From NCBI RefSeq assembly GCF_051062515.1, contig NZ_JAMXEK010000007.1: DNA of 64,000 bases. One strand, given 5' to 3'. The notes beneath the pieces were generated by a model that was given only the letters and a program-made list of their open reading frames with translations, did not search any database and was not told where the DNA came from. Positions 1 through 8,756 of this stretch are shown one piece after another. The position numbers were made by a program, and so were the translations under genes. Positions within the stretch are counted from its first letter, which is position 1; every line of letters starts with the position of its first letter. The DNA is from Aliarcobacter sp017996075. GTDB taxonomy: Bacteria > Campylobacterota > Campylobacteria > Campylobacterales > Arcobacteraceae.

Positions 1-1398
1 CAAGAGCAACAAACAAAAGATAACCTGCAAGAGTATAAAAACTGGCTTCTAAATCTAAAAATCCTTGACCCAGCTTGTGGAAGTGGGGCTTTTTTAAATC
101 AAGCTTTGGAATACTTAATATCTGAGCATAAAAATCTACAAAATGATTTGGCTTTGATGGGCGATTTGTTTGCTTCATATATGGTAGAAGAAGAAATCCT
201 TGAACACAATCTTTATGGTGTGGATATAAATGAAGATGCCGTAGAAATTGCAAAGCTAAGTTTGTGGCTAAGAACTGCAAAAAGAGGAAGACCACTTACA
301 AAGCTAGTTGATAAAATAAAATGTGGAAACTCTTTGATAGATGATAAAAGTGTAGTTCCAAATGCTTTTGTATGGCAAGAAGAGTTTAAAGAAGTATTTG
401 AGCAAGGTGGATTTGATATTGTTATTGGAAATCCGCCGTATGTTTTTGCACGAGAAAATATTTCACAATTTGAAAAGAATTATTATTCAAATGTATATAA
501 TTCTGCTAAATATCAAATAAATACATATTTATTGTTTATGGAAAAAACTATAAAATTAATAAAAAATAATGGATTTTATGGACTAATTGTTCCAAATGCA
601 TGGCTTATGATTTATTCAGGAGAGGATTTAAGAAAATATATTCTTGAAACTTCAAATATAAATAAAATTATAAATTTATCTGGTTACTCTTTCGAAAATG
701 TTAATGTTGAAACTATAATTTTATTAGCTAAAAAAGAAAATATTGTAAAAAATGAATTTCAAGTCTTATTGAGTAAAGATACAGAATTTATATTTTCTCA
801 TAATAAAAAACAAGAAGATTTTATAAAAAATAATGGTTTTGAATTTAGAGTTTTTTCAGATGATAAAAGCTCTTCTTTAATTGAAAAATTACAAAAGAAC
901 TCAGTAATATTGGATGAAATTGTACAAATTAAAGCTGGATTAAAAGCTTATGAAAAAGGTAAAGGAAATCCAAAACAAAGTGAAGAAGATGTAAAAAATA
1001 GAATTTATGATTACAATTATAAATTTAATGAAAATACATATAAATATCTTGATGGAAAAGATGTAGGAAGATATTTTATATCTTGGAATGGTTTATTTTT
1101 AAAATATGGTGATATTCTTGCTGCTCCTAGAACATTTGATTTATTTTCTAGTGAAAAGATTATTATTAGAGAAATAACAGGTAAGTATCCAAAAAGTATT
1201 ATTTCAACATATTCTGATGAAATTTATTTATTTAATATGAGTAATATATCTATAAATAAAAAATTAAATAAAAGTATAGATTTGAAATATATTACAGTTG
1301 TGTTAAATAGTTCTTTAATGTCATATTACTTTATAAATAATACTGCAAAAGCAGTAAGACAAATGTTTCCTAAAATAATATTACAAGATTTAAGATAA
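1..1398 (+). pseudogene. Type IIG-like restriction-modification enzyme, methyltransferase part (5' end outside window, premature stop)
   Basis: The reading frame is open from the first base, so the gene starts upstream of the window. Codons 23-31 read DPACGSGAF, the SAM-binding motif I of N6-adenine DNA methyltransferases, and GNPPY (NPPY at 430-441) is the catalytic motif IV. The NPPY class with a long C-terminal specificity region is typical of Eco57I-like and other Type IIG enzymes, in which one polypeptide methylates and cuts. Any nuclease or helicase part would lie before the window. The frame ends at TAA 1396-1398, but the same frame continues without another stop to 1791, giving a normal-looking specificity-domain tail. 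I read this as one gene broken by a nonsense change. Whether the shortened protein works is unknown. Confidence 0.8.
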
Positions 1399-1458
1399 TT
1401 TCCTTTTAAAGAAATAAATTTAAAAGAGCAAGAACCATTTATCCAAAAAGCAGATTTA

Positions 1459-1791
1459 ATGCTTGAATTAAATAAAAAATTACAAGAGCTAAAACAAAAC
1501 TTTATAAATGAATTAAATCTTGAAAAAGTCCCTACAAAGCTACAAAAATTTGAAGAGCTAGATTTTGATGATTTTGTAAAAGAGTATGCAAAAGCAAAAA
1601 AACTAAAATTTGCCGATAAATTAGAAGAGAGAAATTTTAAAAATGAGTGGCAAAGACTTTTTGAAAATGATAAAAAAGAAGTCCTAGAAATCCAAAATCA
1701 AATCAATATTACAGATAAAGAAATCGACCAAATGGTTTATAAACTCTATGATTTAACTCCTGATGAGATAAAGATTATTGAAGGAAATTAA
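1459..1791 (+). pseudogene. Detached C-terminal part of the Type IIG-like R-M enzyme
   Basis: This 110-residue open frame is in the same phase as the upstream methyltransferase and separated from it only by the TAA at 1396-1398. The 20 codons between that stop and this ATG read as protein typical of the end of a target-recognition domain (FPFKEINLKEQEPFIQKAD), where such enzymes have a P-x-x-x-EQ-x-PF segment followed by a coiled coil. The rest is a lysine- and glutamate-rich helical stretch ending in a helix with YKLYDLTPDEIKIIEG, a common ending in these enzymes. It is unlikely to be an independent gene, and I see no convincing ribosome site before the ATG. Confidence 0.7.
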
Positions 1792-1874
1792 AATTTAAAA
1801 TAAATATAAAGATATTTCACTTCTTTAATCTAAAAATGATAGAATTCTTTTCATAAAATAAAATTTACTATAAA

Positions 1875-1893
1875 TATAATTTAATCTTATAAT
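1875..1893 (+). promoter_or_regulatory. Candidate -10 elements for ccoG
   Basis: The 168-base gap before ccoG holds a perfect TATAAT at 1875-1880 and a second TATAAT a few bases on. Campylobacterota sigma-70 promoters depend mainly on the -10 box with poorly conserved -35 regions, so either could serve ccoG. The ribosome site AAAGGA lies just before the ATG at 1960. Nothing else is evident in the gap. Confidence 0.35.
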
Positions 1894-1959
1894 ATTTTTT
1901 TAAGAATAAATTGTGTTTATATAAAATCTTAAAAAGTTTTATATATAAAAGGATTTAAA

Positions 1960-3345
1960 ATGAGCGAAAAAAACGAGTTTTTAGAAAAAACTTCTTATCG
2001 TAAAAAACGATATTTTGTTTATGCTATTGCTTCAATTGTGTCATTGGTAATTCCATTTATTCAAATAAATGGAAATCAAATATTCTTATTATCTTTTGAT
2101 AAAAAACAGTTTCATCTTATGGGAACTGCTTTTGATATGCAAGAGTTATATTTAATGCCATTTTTATTGATGTTGTTATTTATAGGAATTTTTGCAATAA
2201 CTTCGATTGGTGGTAGAGCTTGGTGTGGTTGGGCATGTCCGCAAACTATTTTTAGAGTTATTTATAGAGATTTAATTGAATCAACACTTTTAAAACTTAG
2301 AAGAATAAAAAATAAACAAAAAGATATTGATTTAAGTAAAAATGAAAATAAAATCAAAAAATTTGTTGGTGTTATTTTGTGGTCTATTTTATCTTTAGTT
2401 GCTGCATCAAATTTTATGTGGTATTTTGTACCTCCGCAAGATTTCTTTGCATATATTCAAGACCCACTTGAACATATGTTTTTAATAGGAATTGTTTTAA
2501 GTATAGCTGCATTTTTAATCTATGATGTAATTATTTTAAAAGAGGATTTTTGTGTATATATTTGTCCTTATTCAAGAGTTCAATCTGTTTTATATGATAA
2601 CAACACTTATCAAGCAATATACTCTACAAAAAGAGGTGGAAAAATATATGATGCAAATAAAGAAAAAGTTGTTTGGAAAATAAAAGATTTACCAGACCCA
2701 ACAAATGAGTGTACAGCTTGTGAAGCTTGTGTTACTGTTTGTCCTACTCATATTGATATTAGAAAAGGTATGCAACTTGAGTGTATAAACTGTCTTGAGT
2801 GTGTAGATGCTTGTACGACTGTTATGGGAAAATTAGGAAAACCTTCTTTGGTTCAGTGGTCGAATACAAATATTATTGAAGAGAATAAACCTACAAAACT
2901 TCTTAGAAAAACTACAATTATGTATTTTGTTTCTCTTGCTATTACTTTTGCTCTACTTTTTGTTATGAGTGGAGAAAAAGAGTATATGCTTTTAAATGTA
3001 AATAAAGATACAGAACTTTATAAAATAAAAGATGGAAATGTTGTATCAAATAACTATTTACTACTTTTCCAAAATACAGAGTCAAAAACTTTAACTTATG
3101 AATTAGAAATAGTAGATAATCCAGATATAAAAATCACAAGATTTGAACCATTTACTCTAAGTCCTGGAAAAATGGCAAAAAAAGTTGTAATTCTTGAAAC
3201 AGATAAACTTTTAGTAGATAATAATCTAAAAGATACACCTATTAAAGTAACTTTTAAAGCATATGCTAAAGAGGATTCGGAAAAAGTAAAAGTATTTAGA
3301 AATGCTACTTTCTTCTTCCCAAGATCAGATAAACTTCAAAAATAA
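1960..3345 (+). CDS. ccoG: Cytochrome c oxidase accessory protein CcoG (FixG/RdxA family)
   Basis: CcoG is an inner-membrane iron-sulfur protein needed to assemble cbb3-type cytochrome oxidase, acting in copper handling for the CcoN centre. The 461-residue protein has hydrophobic helices near residues 17-35, 64-84, 136-155, 172-192 and 319-337, a WCGWACPQ motif near 88-95, and two 4Fe-4S binding clusters, CTACEACVTVCP at 251-262 and CINCLECVDAC at 275-285. The C-terminal 130 residues form the periplasmic immunoglobulin-like domain usual for FixG proteins. Length matches the family. It is transcribed alone, with a strong terminator after it. No cco oxidase genes are in the window. Confidence 0.95.
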   Translation: MSEKNEFLEKTSYRKKRYFVYAIASIVSLVIPFIQINGNQIFLLSFDKKQFHLMGTAFDMQELYLMPFLLMLLFIGIFAITSIGGRAWCGWACPQTIFRVIYRDLIESTLLKLRRIKNKQKDIDLSKNENKIKKFVGVILWSILSLVAASNFMWYFVPPQDFFAYIQDPLEHMFLIGIVLSIAAFLIYDVIILKEDFCVYICPYSRVQSVLYDNNTYQAIYSTKRGGKIYDANKEKVVWKIKDLPDPTNECTACEACVTVCPTHIDIRKGMQLECINCLECVDACTTVMGKLGKPSLVQWSNTNIIEENKPTKLLRKTTIMYFVSLAITFALLFVMSGEKEYMLLNVNKDTELYKIKDGNVVSNNYLLLFQNTESKTLTYELEIVDNPDIKITRFEPFTLSPGKMAKKVVILETDKLLVDNNLKDTPIKVTFKAYAKEDSEKVKVFRNATFFFPRSDKLQK

Positions 3346-3347
3346 TG

Positions 3348-3377
3348 CTAGAGTGCTATATCGCACTCTAGTTTTTT
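3348..3377 (+). terminator. Rho-independent terminator after ccoG
   Basis: CTAGAGTGC pairs with GCACTCTAG around a six-base loop and is followed by six T residues. It starts two bases after the ccoG stop codon. Confidence 0.85.
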
Positions 3378-3403
3378 AAATATCTTCTTAATTAAAAATT
3401 AGG

Positions 3404-3409
3404 TATAAT
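3404..3409 (+). promoter_or_regulatory. -10 box for pyrG
   Basis: A perfect TATAAT sits between the ccoG terminator and pyrG, about 50 bases before the ATG, in an AT-rich stretch. The expected transcript would start near 3416. Confidence 0.5.
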
Positions 3410-3457
3410 CACAGCTTATATTTTTTAAAAATTCAATAATATTTACGGAGTAATTTA

Positions 3458-5074
3458 ATGACAAAATTCATTTTTGTAACAGGTGGAGTTTTAAGTTCTT
3501 TAGGAAAAGGAATTACATCGGCTTCAATTGCTACAATATTAAAGCAATCTGGATTTAAAGTAAGTATGTTAAAAATCGACCCTTACTTAAATGTAGATCC
3601 AGGAACTATGAGTCCTTTGGAACATGGAGAAGTTTTTGTAACAGCAGATGGAGCTGAAACAGACCTTGATTTAGGAAACTATGAAAGATTTATAGATAGA
3701 ACTTTAACAAAAATAAATAGTTTTACAACTGGTCAAGTTTATCAAAGTGTAATAAAAAGAGAGAGAGAAGGTGGTTATCTTGGAAAAACTATTCAAGTAA
3801 TCCCTCATGTTGTTGATGAGATAAAAGATAGAATTTTTGCTGCTGCAGAAGGAAATGAATTTTTAATTATTGAAATTGGTGGAACTGTTGGTGATATAGA
3901 GAGTCTTCCATTTTTAGAGGCTATTAGATCTATTAGACACGAACTTCCAAAATCAAATACAATGAATATTCACGTAAGTTTAGTTCCATATATTAAAGCA
4001 GCTGGTGAACTTAAAACAAAACCAACTCAACACTCTGTTCAAGAGTTAAGAAGAATTGGAATAACTCCTCATATGTTAGTTTGTAGAACAGAAAGAGAGC
4101 TTCCAAAAGCTTTAAAAGATAAACTAGCACTATCATGTGATATAGATAGAAATGCAGTTATAGAAGCTGGTGATGCACAATCTATTTATCAAATGCCTTT
4201 ACACTTTATAAAAGATGGAATCTTAACTCCTCTTCAAGAGCATTTTAATGTAAAAATTAAACCAAATATGGAAAAATGGGATACTTTAGTAAAAAATATT
4301 TTAGTTCCTCAAGATGAAGTTACTATTGGTTTTGTTGGAAAATATCTTGATTTAAAAGAGTCTTATAAATCTTTAACTGAAGCTTTAATTCATGCAGGAG
4401 CTCACCTAAATACAAAAATAAATATTCACTGGTGCGATAGTGAAAGAATTGAAGATTTAGGAGCTTATGAAGTTATTGGAAATGTAGATGCTATTTTAGT
4501 TGCAGGTGGTTTTGGAGCAAGAGGTGTTAAAGGAAAACTTGAAGCTATTAAATATGCAAGAGAAAATAATATAACTTTCTTAGGAATTTGTCTAGGAATG
4601 CAACTTGCAATTATTGAGTTTGCTAGAAATGTTTTAGGAATTGAAGATGCAAACTCTATTGAGTTCAATAGCGAAACAAAAAATCCTCTAATATATTTAA
4701 TTGATGAGTTTATAGACCAAAGTGGAAATAAACAACTAAGAACAAGTAAATCACCTCTTGGTGGAACTATGAGATTAGGAGAGTATCCTTTTGAACCACT
4801 AAAAGGCTCGAAACTACAAAAAGCATATGGAAATAATAAAGAATATTTTGAAAGACATAGACATAGATATGAAGCAAATCCAAAATATAAAGAGGCTTTA
4901 GAAAAAGCTGGAATGATTATTTGTGGAGAGTCAAATGGACTTATTGAAGCAGTTGAACTACAAAACCATCCTTGGTTTGTGGGAGTTCAATTTCACCCTG
5001 AATTTACATCTCATTTAGAGACACCAAATCCTATAATTTTGGATTTTGTAAGAAAAGCTAATTCTCCTAAATAA
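3458..5074 (+). CDS. pyrG: CTP synthase
   Basis: PyrG makes CTP from UTP, ATP and glutamine in the cytoplasm. The 538-residue protein has the full family length. The N-terminal synthase domain begins with FIFVTGGVLSSLGKGI, the nucleotide-binding start of all CTP synthases. The C-terminal class I glutamine amidotransferase domain carries FLGICLGMQ with nucleophile Cys378, and QFHPEF with His513 and Glu515 completing the triad. The start ATG has an upstream ACGGAG ribosome site. Its stop codon overlaps the start of recJ (TAATG), so the two genes are translationally coupled. Confidence 0.97.
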   Translation: MTKFIFVTGGVLSSLGKGITSASIATILKQSGFKVSMLKIDPYLNVDPGTMSPLEHGEVFVTADGAETDLDLGNYERFIDRTLTKINSFTTGQVYQSVIKREREGGYLGKTIQVIPHVVDEIKDRIFAAAEGNEFLIIEIGGTVGDIESLPFLEAIRSIRHELPKSNTMNIHVSLVPYIKAAGELKTKPTQHSVQELRRIGITPHMLVCRTERELPKALKDKLALSCDIDRNAVIEAGDAQSIYQMPLHFIKDGILTPLQEHFNVKIKPNMEKWDTLVKNILVPQDEVTIGFVGKYLDLKESYKSLTEALIHAGAHLNTKINIHWCDSERIEDLGAYEVIGNVDAILVAGGFGARGVKGKLEAIKYARENNITFLGICLGMQLAIIEFARNVLGIEDANSIEFNSETKNPLIYLIDEFIDQSGNKQLRTSKSPLGGTMRLGEYPFEPLKGSKLQKAYGNNKEYFERHRHRYEANPKYKEALEKAGMIICGESNGLIEAVELQNHPWFVGVQFHPEFTSHLETPNPIILDFVRKANSPK

Positions 5075-6639
5075 TGTCGAAAATCACAAAGGAGAGACTT
5101 TTTGAAATCTTAAATGCAAGGCATTTGAATAATCCATATTCAAAACTTGCATCTATTCCATCTTTTAATAACTTCAAAGATATTAATATTGCTACAAAAA
5201 GAGTAAAACAAGCTATTTTGAGTGGTGAGAAAATAACTATTGTTGGGGATTATGATGTAGATGGAATTGTATCTACAACTATTATGTTGGATTTTTTCAA
5301 CTCTTTGGGTATAAAAGTTGATTATATTATTCCAAATAGATTTGAACATGGTTATGGCTTATCTGTTAAAATTGTTGATAATATTGATAGTGGTTTAGTA
5401 ATCACTGTTGATAATGGAATAACAGCATATGAAGCATCTTTAAAACTAAAAGAAAAAAATATAGATTTAATCATCACAGACCACCATACTGTTGGAGATA
5501 AAATTCCAGTTGCTCTTGCAATTATTAACCCAAAACAAAAAGATTGTAATTTTGAATTTAAAGAGATTTGTGGAGCTCAAGTTGCTTGGTATTTTTGTGC
5601 TGCAATAAAAAATGAGATGAACTACGATATAAATATGAGTTCATATTTAGACCTTTTATGTTTAGCAATAATTGCAGATATTATGCCTATGACAAGCCTT
5701 AATTATACTATGGTAAGGCAAGGATTAAAAAAAATAAAAAACTCTTCTAGAGAGGCTTTTAAACTTTTAAATTCTCACTTAAAAAAAGATATTTTAGTTT
5801 CAGATGATATTGGATTTACGATTGCTCCAAAACTAAATAGTGCTGGAAGAATGGATGATGCAAGTATTGCACTAAATTTCTTATTATCAAAAGACCAATC
5901 TAGTGCATATGAGAGTTTGGCTGTTTTAGATGAATTAAACAGTTACAGAAAAACTATTCAAGAGAGAATTTCAAACGAAGCGGAGCAAAAATCAAATAAA
6001 GAAGATAGAGCTGTTGTTGTTTGGGCTGAAGATTGGCATGAGGGAATTATTGGAATTGTTGCTTCAAAACTATCAAATAGTCACAAAAAACCTGCTTTTA
6101 TATTTTCAATTCAAAATGGTATCGCAAAAGGAAGTGCAAGAGCAAACTCAAATATAAATTTGTATGATTTAATCTCAAAAGCCTCTCATCTTCTTTTAGG
6201 TTTTGGTGGACATAAAAATGCTGCTGGTCTATCTTTATTGGAAGAAAATCTACCTGAATTTAAAGAGATAATAAATAAAGAGATTGAAAAAGCATATGAT
6301 ATATTACACAATGAGTTTATAACTTTGGGTGAACTTGATGTTAGTAGTGTAGATTTGGAATTTATATCTATTATTGAAAGTTTTGAGCCTTATGGACTTG
6401 AAAACAATCGACCTGTTTTTAGAGTTTCTAATGCAAATCTTGTAAAATCAGAGCTAATAGGTAAAGATAAAAATCATCTAAAATTAACTTTAAGTAGTGA
6501 TGGATTTGTGTTTGAAGCTTTAAAATTTTTTAACTCAAATACAAACTTAAATGATAAATTAGATTTGATAGTATCAATTTCAAAAAATGAGTTTAGAGGA
6601 GTGGTTACTCCATCTTTTTTAATTCAAGAGTTTTTATAA
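5074..6639 (+). CDS. recJ: Single-stranded-DNA-specific exonuclease RecJ
   Basis: RecJ is a 5'-3' single-strand DNA exonuclease used in recombination and mismatch repair. The DHH phosphoesterase core is visible as GDYDVDGI at residues 58-65 and TDHH at 135-138, which provide the metal ligands, and the DHHA1 domain contains GFGGHKNAAG. A C-terminal OB-like region follows. At 521 residues it is slightly shorter than the E. coli protein, as is common in Campylobacterota. It starts inside the pyrG stop codon and ends overlapping by six bases the convergent gene on the other strand. Confidence 0.94.
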   Translation: MSKITKERLFEILNARHLNNPYSKLASIPSFNNFKDINIATKRVKQAILSGEKITIVGDYDVDGIVSTTIMLDFFNSLGIKVDYIIPNRFEHGYGLSVKIVDNIDSGLVITVDNGITAYEASLKLKEKNIDLIITDHHTVGDKIPVALAIINPKQKDCNFEFKEICGAQVAWYFCAAIKNEMNYDINMSSYLDLLCLAIIADIMPMTSLNYTMVRQGLKKIKNSSREAFKLLNSHLKKDILVSDDIGFTIAPKLNSAGRMDDASIALNFLLSKDQSSAYESLAVLDELNSYRKTIQERISNEAEQKSNKEDRAVVVWAEDWHEGIIGIVASKLSNSHKKPAFIFSIQNGIAKGSARANSNINLYDLISKASHLLLGFGGHKNAAGLSLLEENLPEFKEIINKEIEKAYDILHNEFITLGELDVSSVDLEFISIIESFEPYGLENNRPVFRVSNANLVKSELIGKDKNHLKLTLSSDGFVFEALKFFNSNTNLNDKLDLIVSISKNEFRGVVTPSFLIQEFL

Positions 6640-7233
6640 GACCATAGGTCTTCTAATACTATTTCTAAATTCAGTATCTCGGTTTTGAGATATTCCCTCA
6701 AGATCTAGTATTTCGCTATCTAAATCTGTTCGTGCAAAAGATGAACTAAGAATATTTCCACTATTTATATCTATTAATTTTATAAAAAGATTTAAACTTT
6801 TGTTGGAAATAGAATAAGTTCCAACAACTGCATATCTTGATTTTACATTATCACTTAAAATTCTATTTTTTTCTCTAGTTAGAAGATTAAAACCAGATGG
6901 TCCAAATTCGAACTCTTTTCCTAGTTCTATCTCTTTTACAATAACATCTAAAGATGATAATCTATCTTTTAAAAGATTTGATAGTAAAAAACCAAGTTGA
7001 GATCTATTCTTCAAGTTATCAAGATTTACAAAATCAGATACCAAAACAACTTCATCGTAAGCTACATTTTTCTTAATCTTGATAGCTGATTTTTTTACCA
7101 TATCGTTTATCATTGAATCGAAATTTGTATTTTTTGAAACAGGGTCTTTATATGCTCCACAAGAGCCTAAAAAAAGTGTTAAGAGTATTAAAGATAGATA
7201 AAATCTAAATACTCTTAAGTTTTTAAAAAGCAT
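6634..7233 (-). CDS. FlgO-like lipoprotein (downstream of two)
   Basis: The 199-residue protein begins with a lipoprotein signal peptide (hydrophobic stretch, then LFLGSCGAY; lipidated Cys near residue 25). The mature part resembles the FlgO domain: a segment on setting up a function (VLVSDFVNLDNL), SQLGFLLSNLLKDRL, then YAVVGTYSISNKSLNLFIKLIDINSGNI, the pattern used by FlgO and related outer-membrane proteins. In Vibrio, FlgO is an outer-membrane protein needed for flagellar stability and motility. It lies four bases after a paralogous gene, so both are probably one operon. No other flagellar gene is nearby. Family assignment is moderate, function inferred. Confidence 0.65.
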   Translation of the reverse strand: MLFKNLRVFRFYLSLILLTLFLGSCGAYKDPVSKNTNFDSMINDMVKKSAIKIKKNVAYDEVVLVSDFVNLDNLKNRSQLGFLLSNLLKDRLSSLDVIVKEIELGKEFEFGPSGFNLLTREKNRILSDNVKSRYAVVGTYSISNKSLNLFIKLIDINSGNILSSSFARTDLDSEILDLEGISQNRDTEFRNSIRRPMVL

Positions 7234-7237
7234 AAAA

Positions 7238-7876
7238 CTATTTCTCTTTTACAATTTTTATAGTTCTCATAGGGGGACAATCTCCAAACATCGTACAATC
7301 ATGAGCTAAACCATGAATGAAAGTAGATCTTGCACTTGTGATTACTTTTCCAGTTATATTATCAATAACTCTTGCATTTAAAATAACTTTACCATTTTGT
7401 CTTGAATAAGTTCCAACAACAACATAAGTACTAGGAACCTCTTTTTTTAGTTCGTGCGGTTTTCTACTTAAAAAATACTCACCTTTATCATTTATAGAAA
7501 TAGCCATTTGACCTCTAAACTCAATTAGATTAAAACCTCTATTTGATAACTCATCAATCATACTTTCACCAACAACTCTTCCAAACTCTGAAGTTGTTTT
7601 AAATTGATCTAATCTTACAAAAGAAGTTACAATTAATGGCTTACTAGTATCGAGTTTTTTATTTACCATCATTTGTGTTGCAAGAGAAGCTATGGTTGCT
7701 TCTAAACTATTTTGAACTGTAATATTTTCTTGTTTATAGTTGGCAACATTCATACCAGCTTTCATCTGATTTACTTTATCTGATTCGGTTTGAAGCTCTT
7801 TATTTTTTTGAGTACAACCTGAAAGAAAAGTTAGAAAAAGTACAAAAATAGCAAATTTTAAAATCTGTTTAGACAT
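7238..7876 (-). CDS. FlgO family outer membrane lipoprotein
   Basis: The 212-residue protein has a lipoprotein signal (FVLFLTFLSGC, Cys near residue 21) and a FlgO-type domain: KPLIVTSFVRLDQFKTTSEFG, GESMIDELSNRGF, then TYVVVGTYSRQNGKVILNARVIDNITGKV. It precedes the related 199-residue lipoprotein with a four-base gap, suggesting duplication of an ancestral gene. FlgO-family proteins are known as outer-membrane components associated with the flagellum in Vibrio. The ribosome site AAGGGG precedes the ATG. Transcription diverges from the DJ-1/PfpI gene. Confidence 0.75.
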   Translation of the reverse strand: MSKQILKFAIFVLFLTFLSGCTQKNKELQTESDKVNQMKAGMNVANYKQENITVQNSLEATIASLATQMMVNKKLDTSKPLIVTSFVRLDQFKTTSEFGRVVGESMIDELSNRGFNLIEFRGQMAISINDKGEYFLSRKPHELKKEVPSTYVVVGTYSRQNGKVILNARVIDNITGKVITSARSTFIHGLAHDCTMFGDCPPMRTIKIVKEK

Positions 7877-7962
7877 TTACAATCCCCTTTTTAAATTCCT
7901 AAGATTTTATTTAAAATTTACTTATATATCCTTTATAAAAGCTTATATAAACCAAAATTCAA

Positions 7963-8107
7963 TATAATAAGCTTCAAAATTGAGTTAAGCTTCATTCTTG
8001 AAGCCCTTTAGGATTTGCTACTTTAACAATTTTTTATAAATTGTGTTAAAAGTAGATAAAAAATATTAGTTCCTTTTTAAATAGGAACTATTTAAAAAGG
8101 ATAAATT
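7963..8107 (+). promoter_or_regulatory. Structured 5' leader with mutually exclusive hairpins before the DJ-1/PfpI gene
   Basis: TATAAT at 7963-7968 would start a leader of roughly 130 bases. It holds GCTTCA-TTCT-TGAAGC (7989-8004), a long imperfect hairpin (CTACTTT 8018-8024 with AAAGTAG 8049-8055, inner CAATTT/AAATTG), and two overlapping stems: TAGTTCC/GGAACTA (8067-8073 with 8084-8090) and CCTTTTTAAATA/TATTTAAAAAGG (8072-8083 with 8089-8100). The last two share bases and exclude each other, and the second buries the AAAGG ribosome site at 8096-8100. That layout resembles a translational switch. No known riboswitch class is recognised. Confidence 0.5.
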
Positions 8108-8650
8108 ATGGCAAAAATTTTAGTAACAATTTCAAATGGTTTTGAAGAGATAGAAGCAGTTAGCATAATTGATATTTGCCGCCGTGCAGGAATAGAGGTT
8201 GTAACTGCTGGAGTTGAAGATAGAGTTTTAATAGGTGCTCATAATATAAAAATTGAGATGGACAAAAGAGTTGATGAAGTAAATTCAAGTGATTTTGATA
8301 TGATAGTTCTTCCAGGTGGACTTCCAAATGCTTTTACTTTAGCAGATGATAATGATGTTCAAAGACTTTTAAAAGAGTTTGAAGAGAAAAACAAAAAAAT
8401 TGGAGCTATTTGTGCAGCACCTTATGCTCTTCATAAGGCTGGAGTTTTAAATCAAAACTATACTTGTTATCCTAGTTTTGAAAAAAAGATAAAAGATGAT
8501 GGCTACCAAGATGATAAAAATGTGGTTACTGACAATAATGTAATTACATCAAGAGGACCAGCAACTGCTATTGATTTTGCTTTGGAGATAGTAAAAACTT
8601 TAAAAGGTAATGATATTTATTTTCAAGTTAAAACAGGACTTTTAGCATAA
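8108..8650 (+). CDS. DJ-1/PfpI (ThiJ/YajL-like) family protein
   Basis: The 180-residue protein has the DJ-1 fold signatures: GFEEIEA near residues 11-17 with the conserved Glu16, IVLPGG at 66-71, and GAICAAPYAL at 99-108 with the nucleophilic-elbow Cys102. Family members such as YajL and human DJ-1 protect against oxidative or carbonyl stress, and a glyoxalase or deglycase activity has been claimed and disputed. The annotation as ThiJ is historical; no thiamine role is implied. It is a single gene with a structured leader upstream. Confidence 0.88.
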   Translation: MAKILVTISNGFEEIEAVSIIDICRRAGIEVVTAGVEDRVLIGAHNIKIEMDKRVDEVNSSDFDMIVLPGGLPNAFTLADDNDVQRLLKEFEEKNKKIGAICAAPYALHKAGVLNQNYTCYPSFEKKIKDDGYQDDKNVVTDNNVITSRGPATAIDFALEIVKTLKGNDIYFQVKTGLLA

Positions 8651-8687
8651 TTAATATAGGCTCTTTTTGGGCTTATATGATATTAAT
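8650..8687 (+). terminator. Possible terminator hairpin after the DJ-1/PfpI gene
   Basis: ATTAATAT (8650-8657) pairs with ATATTAAT (8680-8687), enclosing a second stem AGGCTC/GGGCTT with two wobble pairs around TTTTT. A long T-run is lacking, so the call is weak. Confidence 0.35.
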
Positions 8688-8756
8688 ATCTTCTCAATAT
8701 ATTTTTAGATAAAATCTTTACTTAAAAAATAAAATAAAATAGAAGATTTATAAAAT

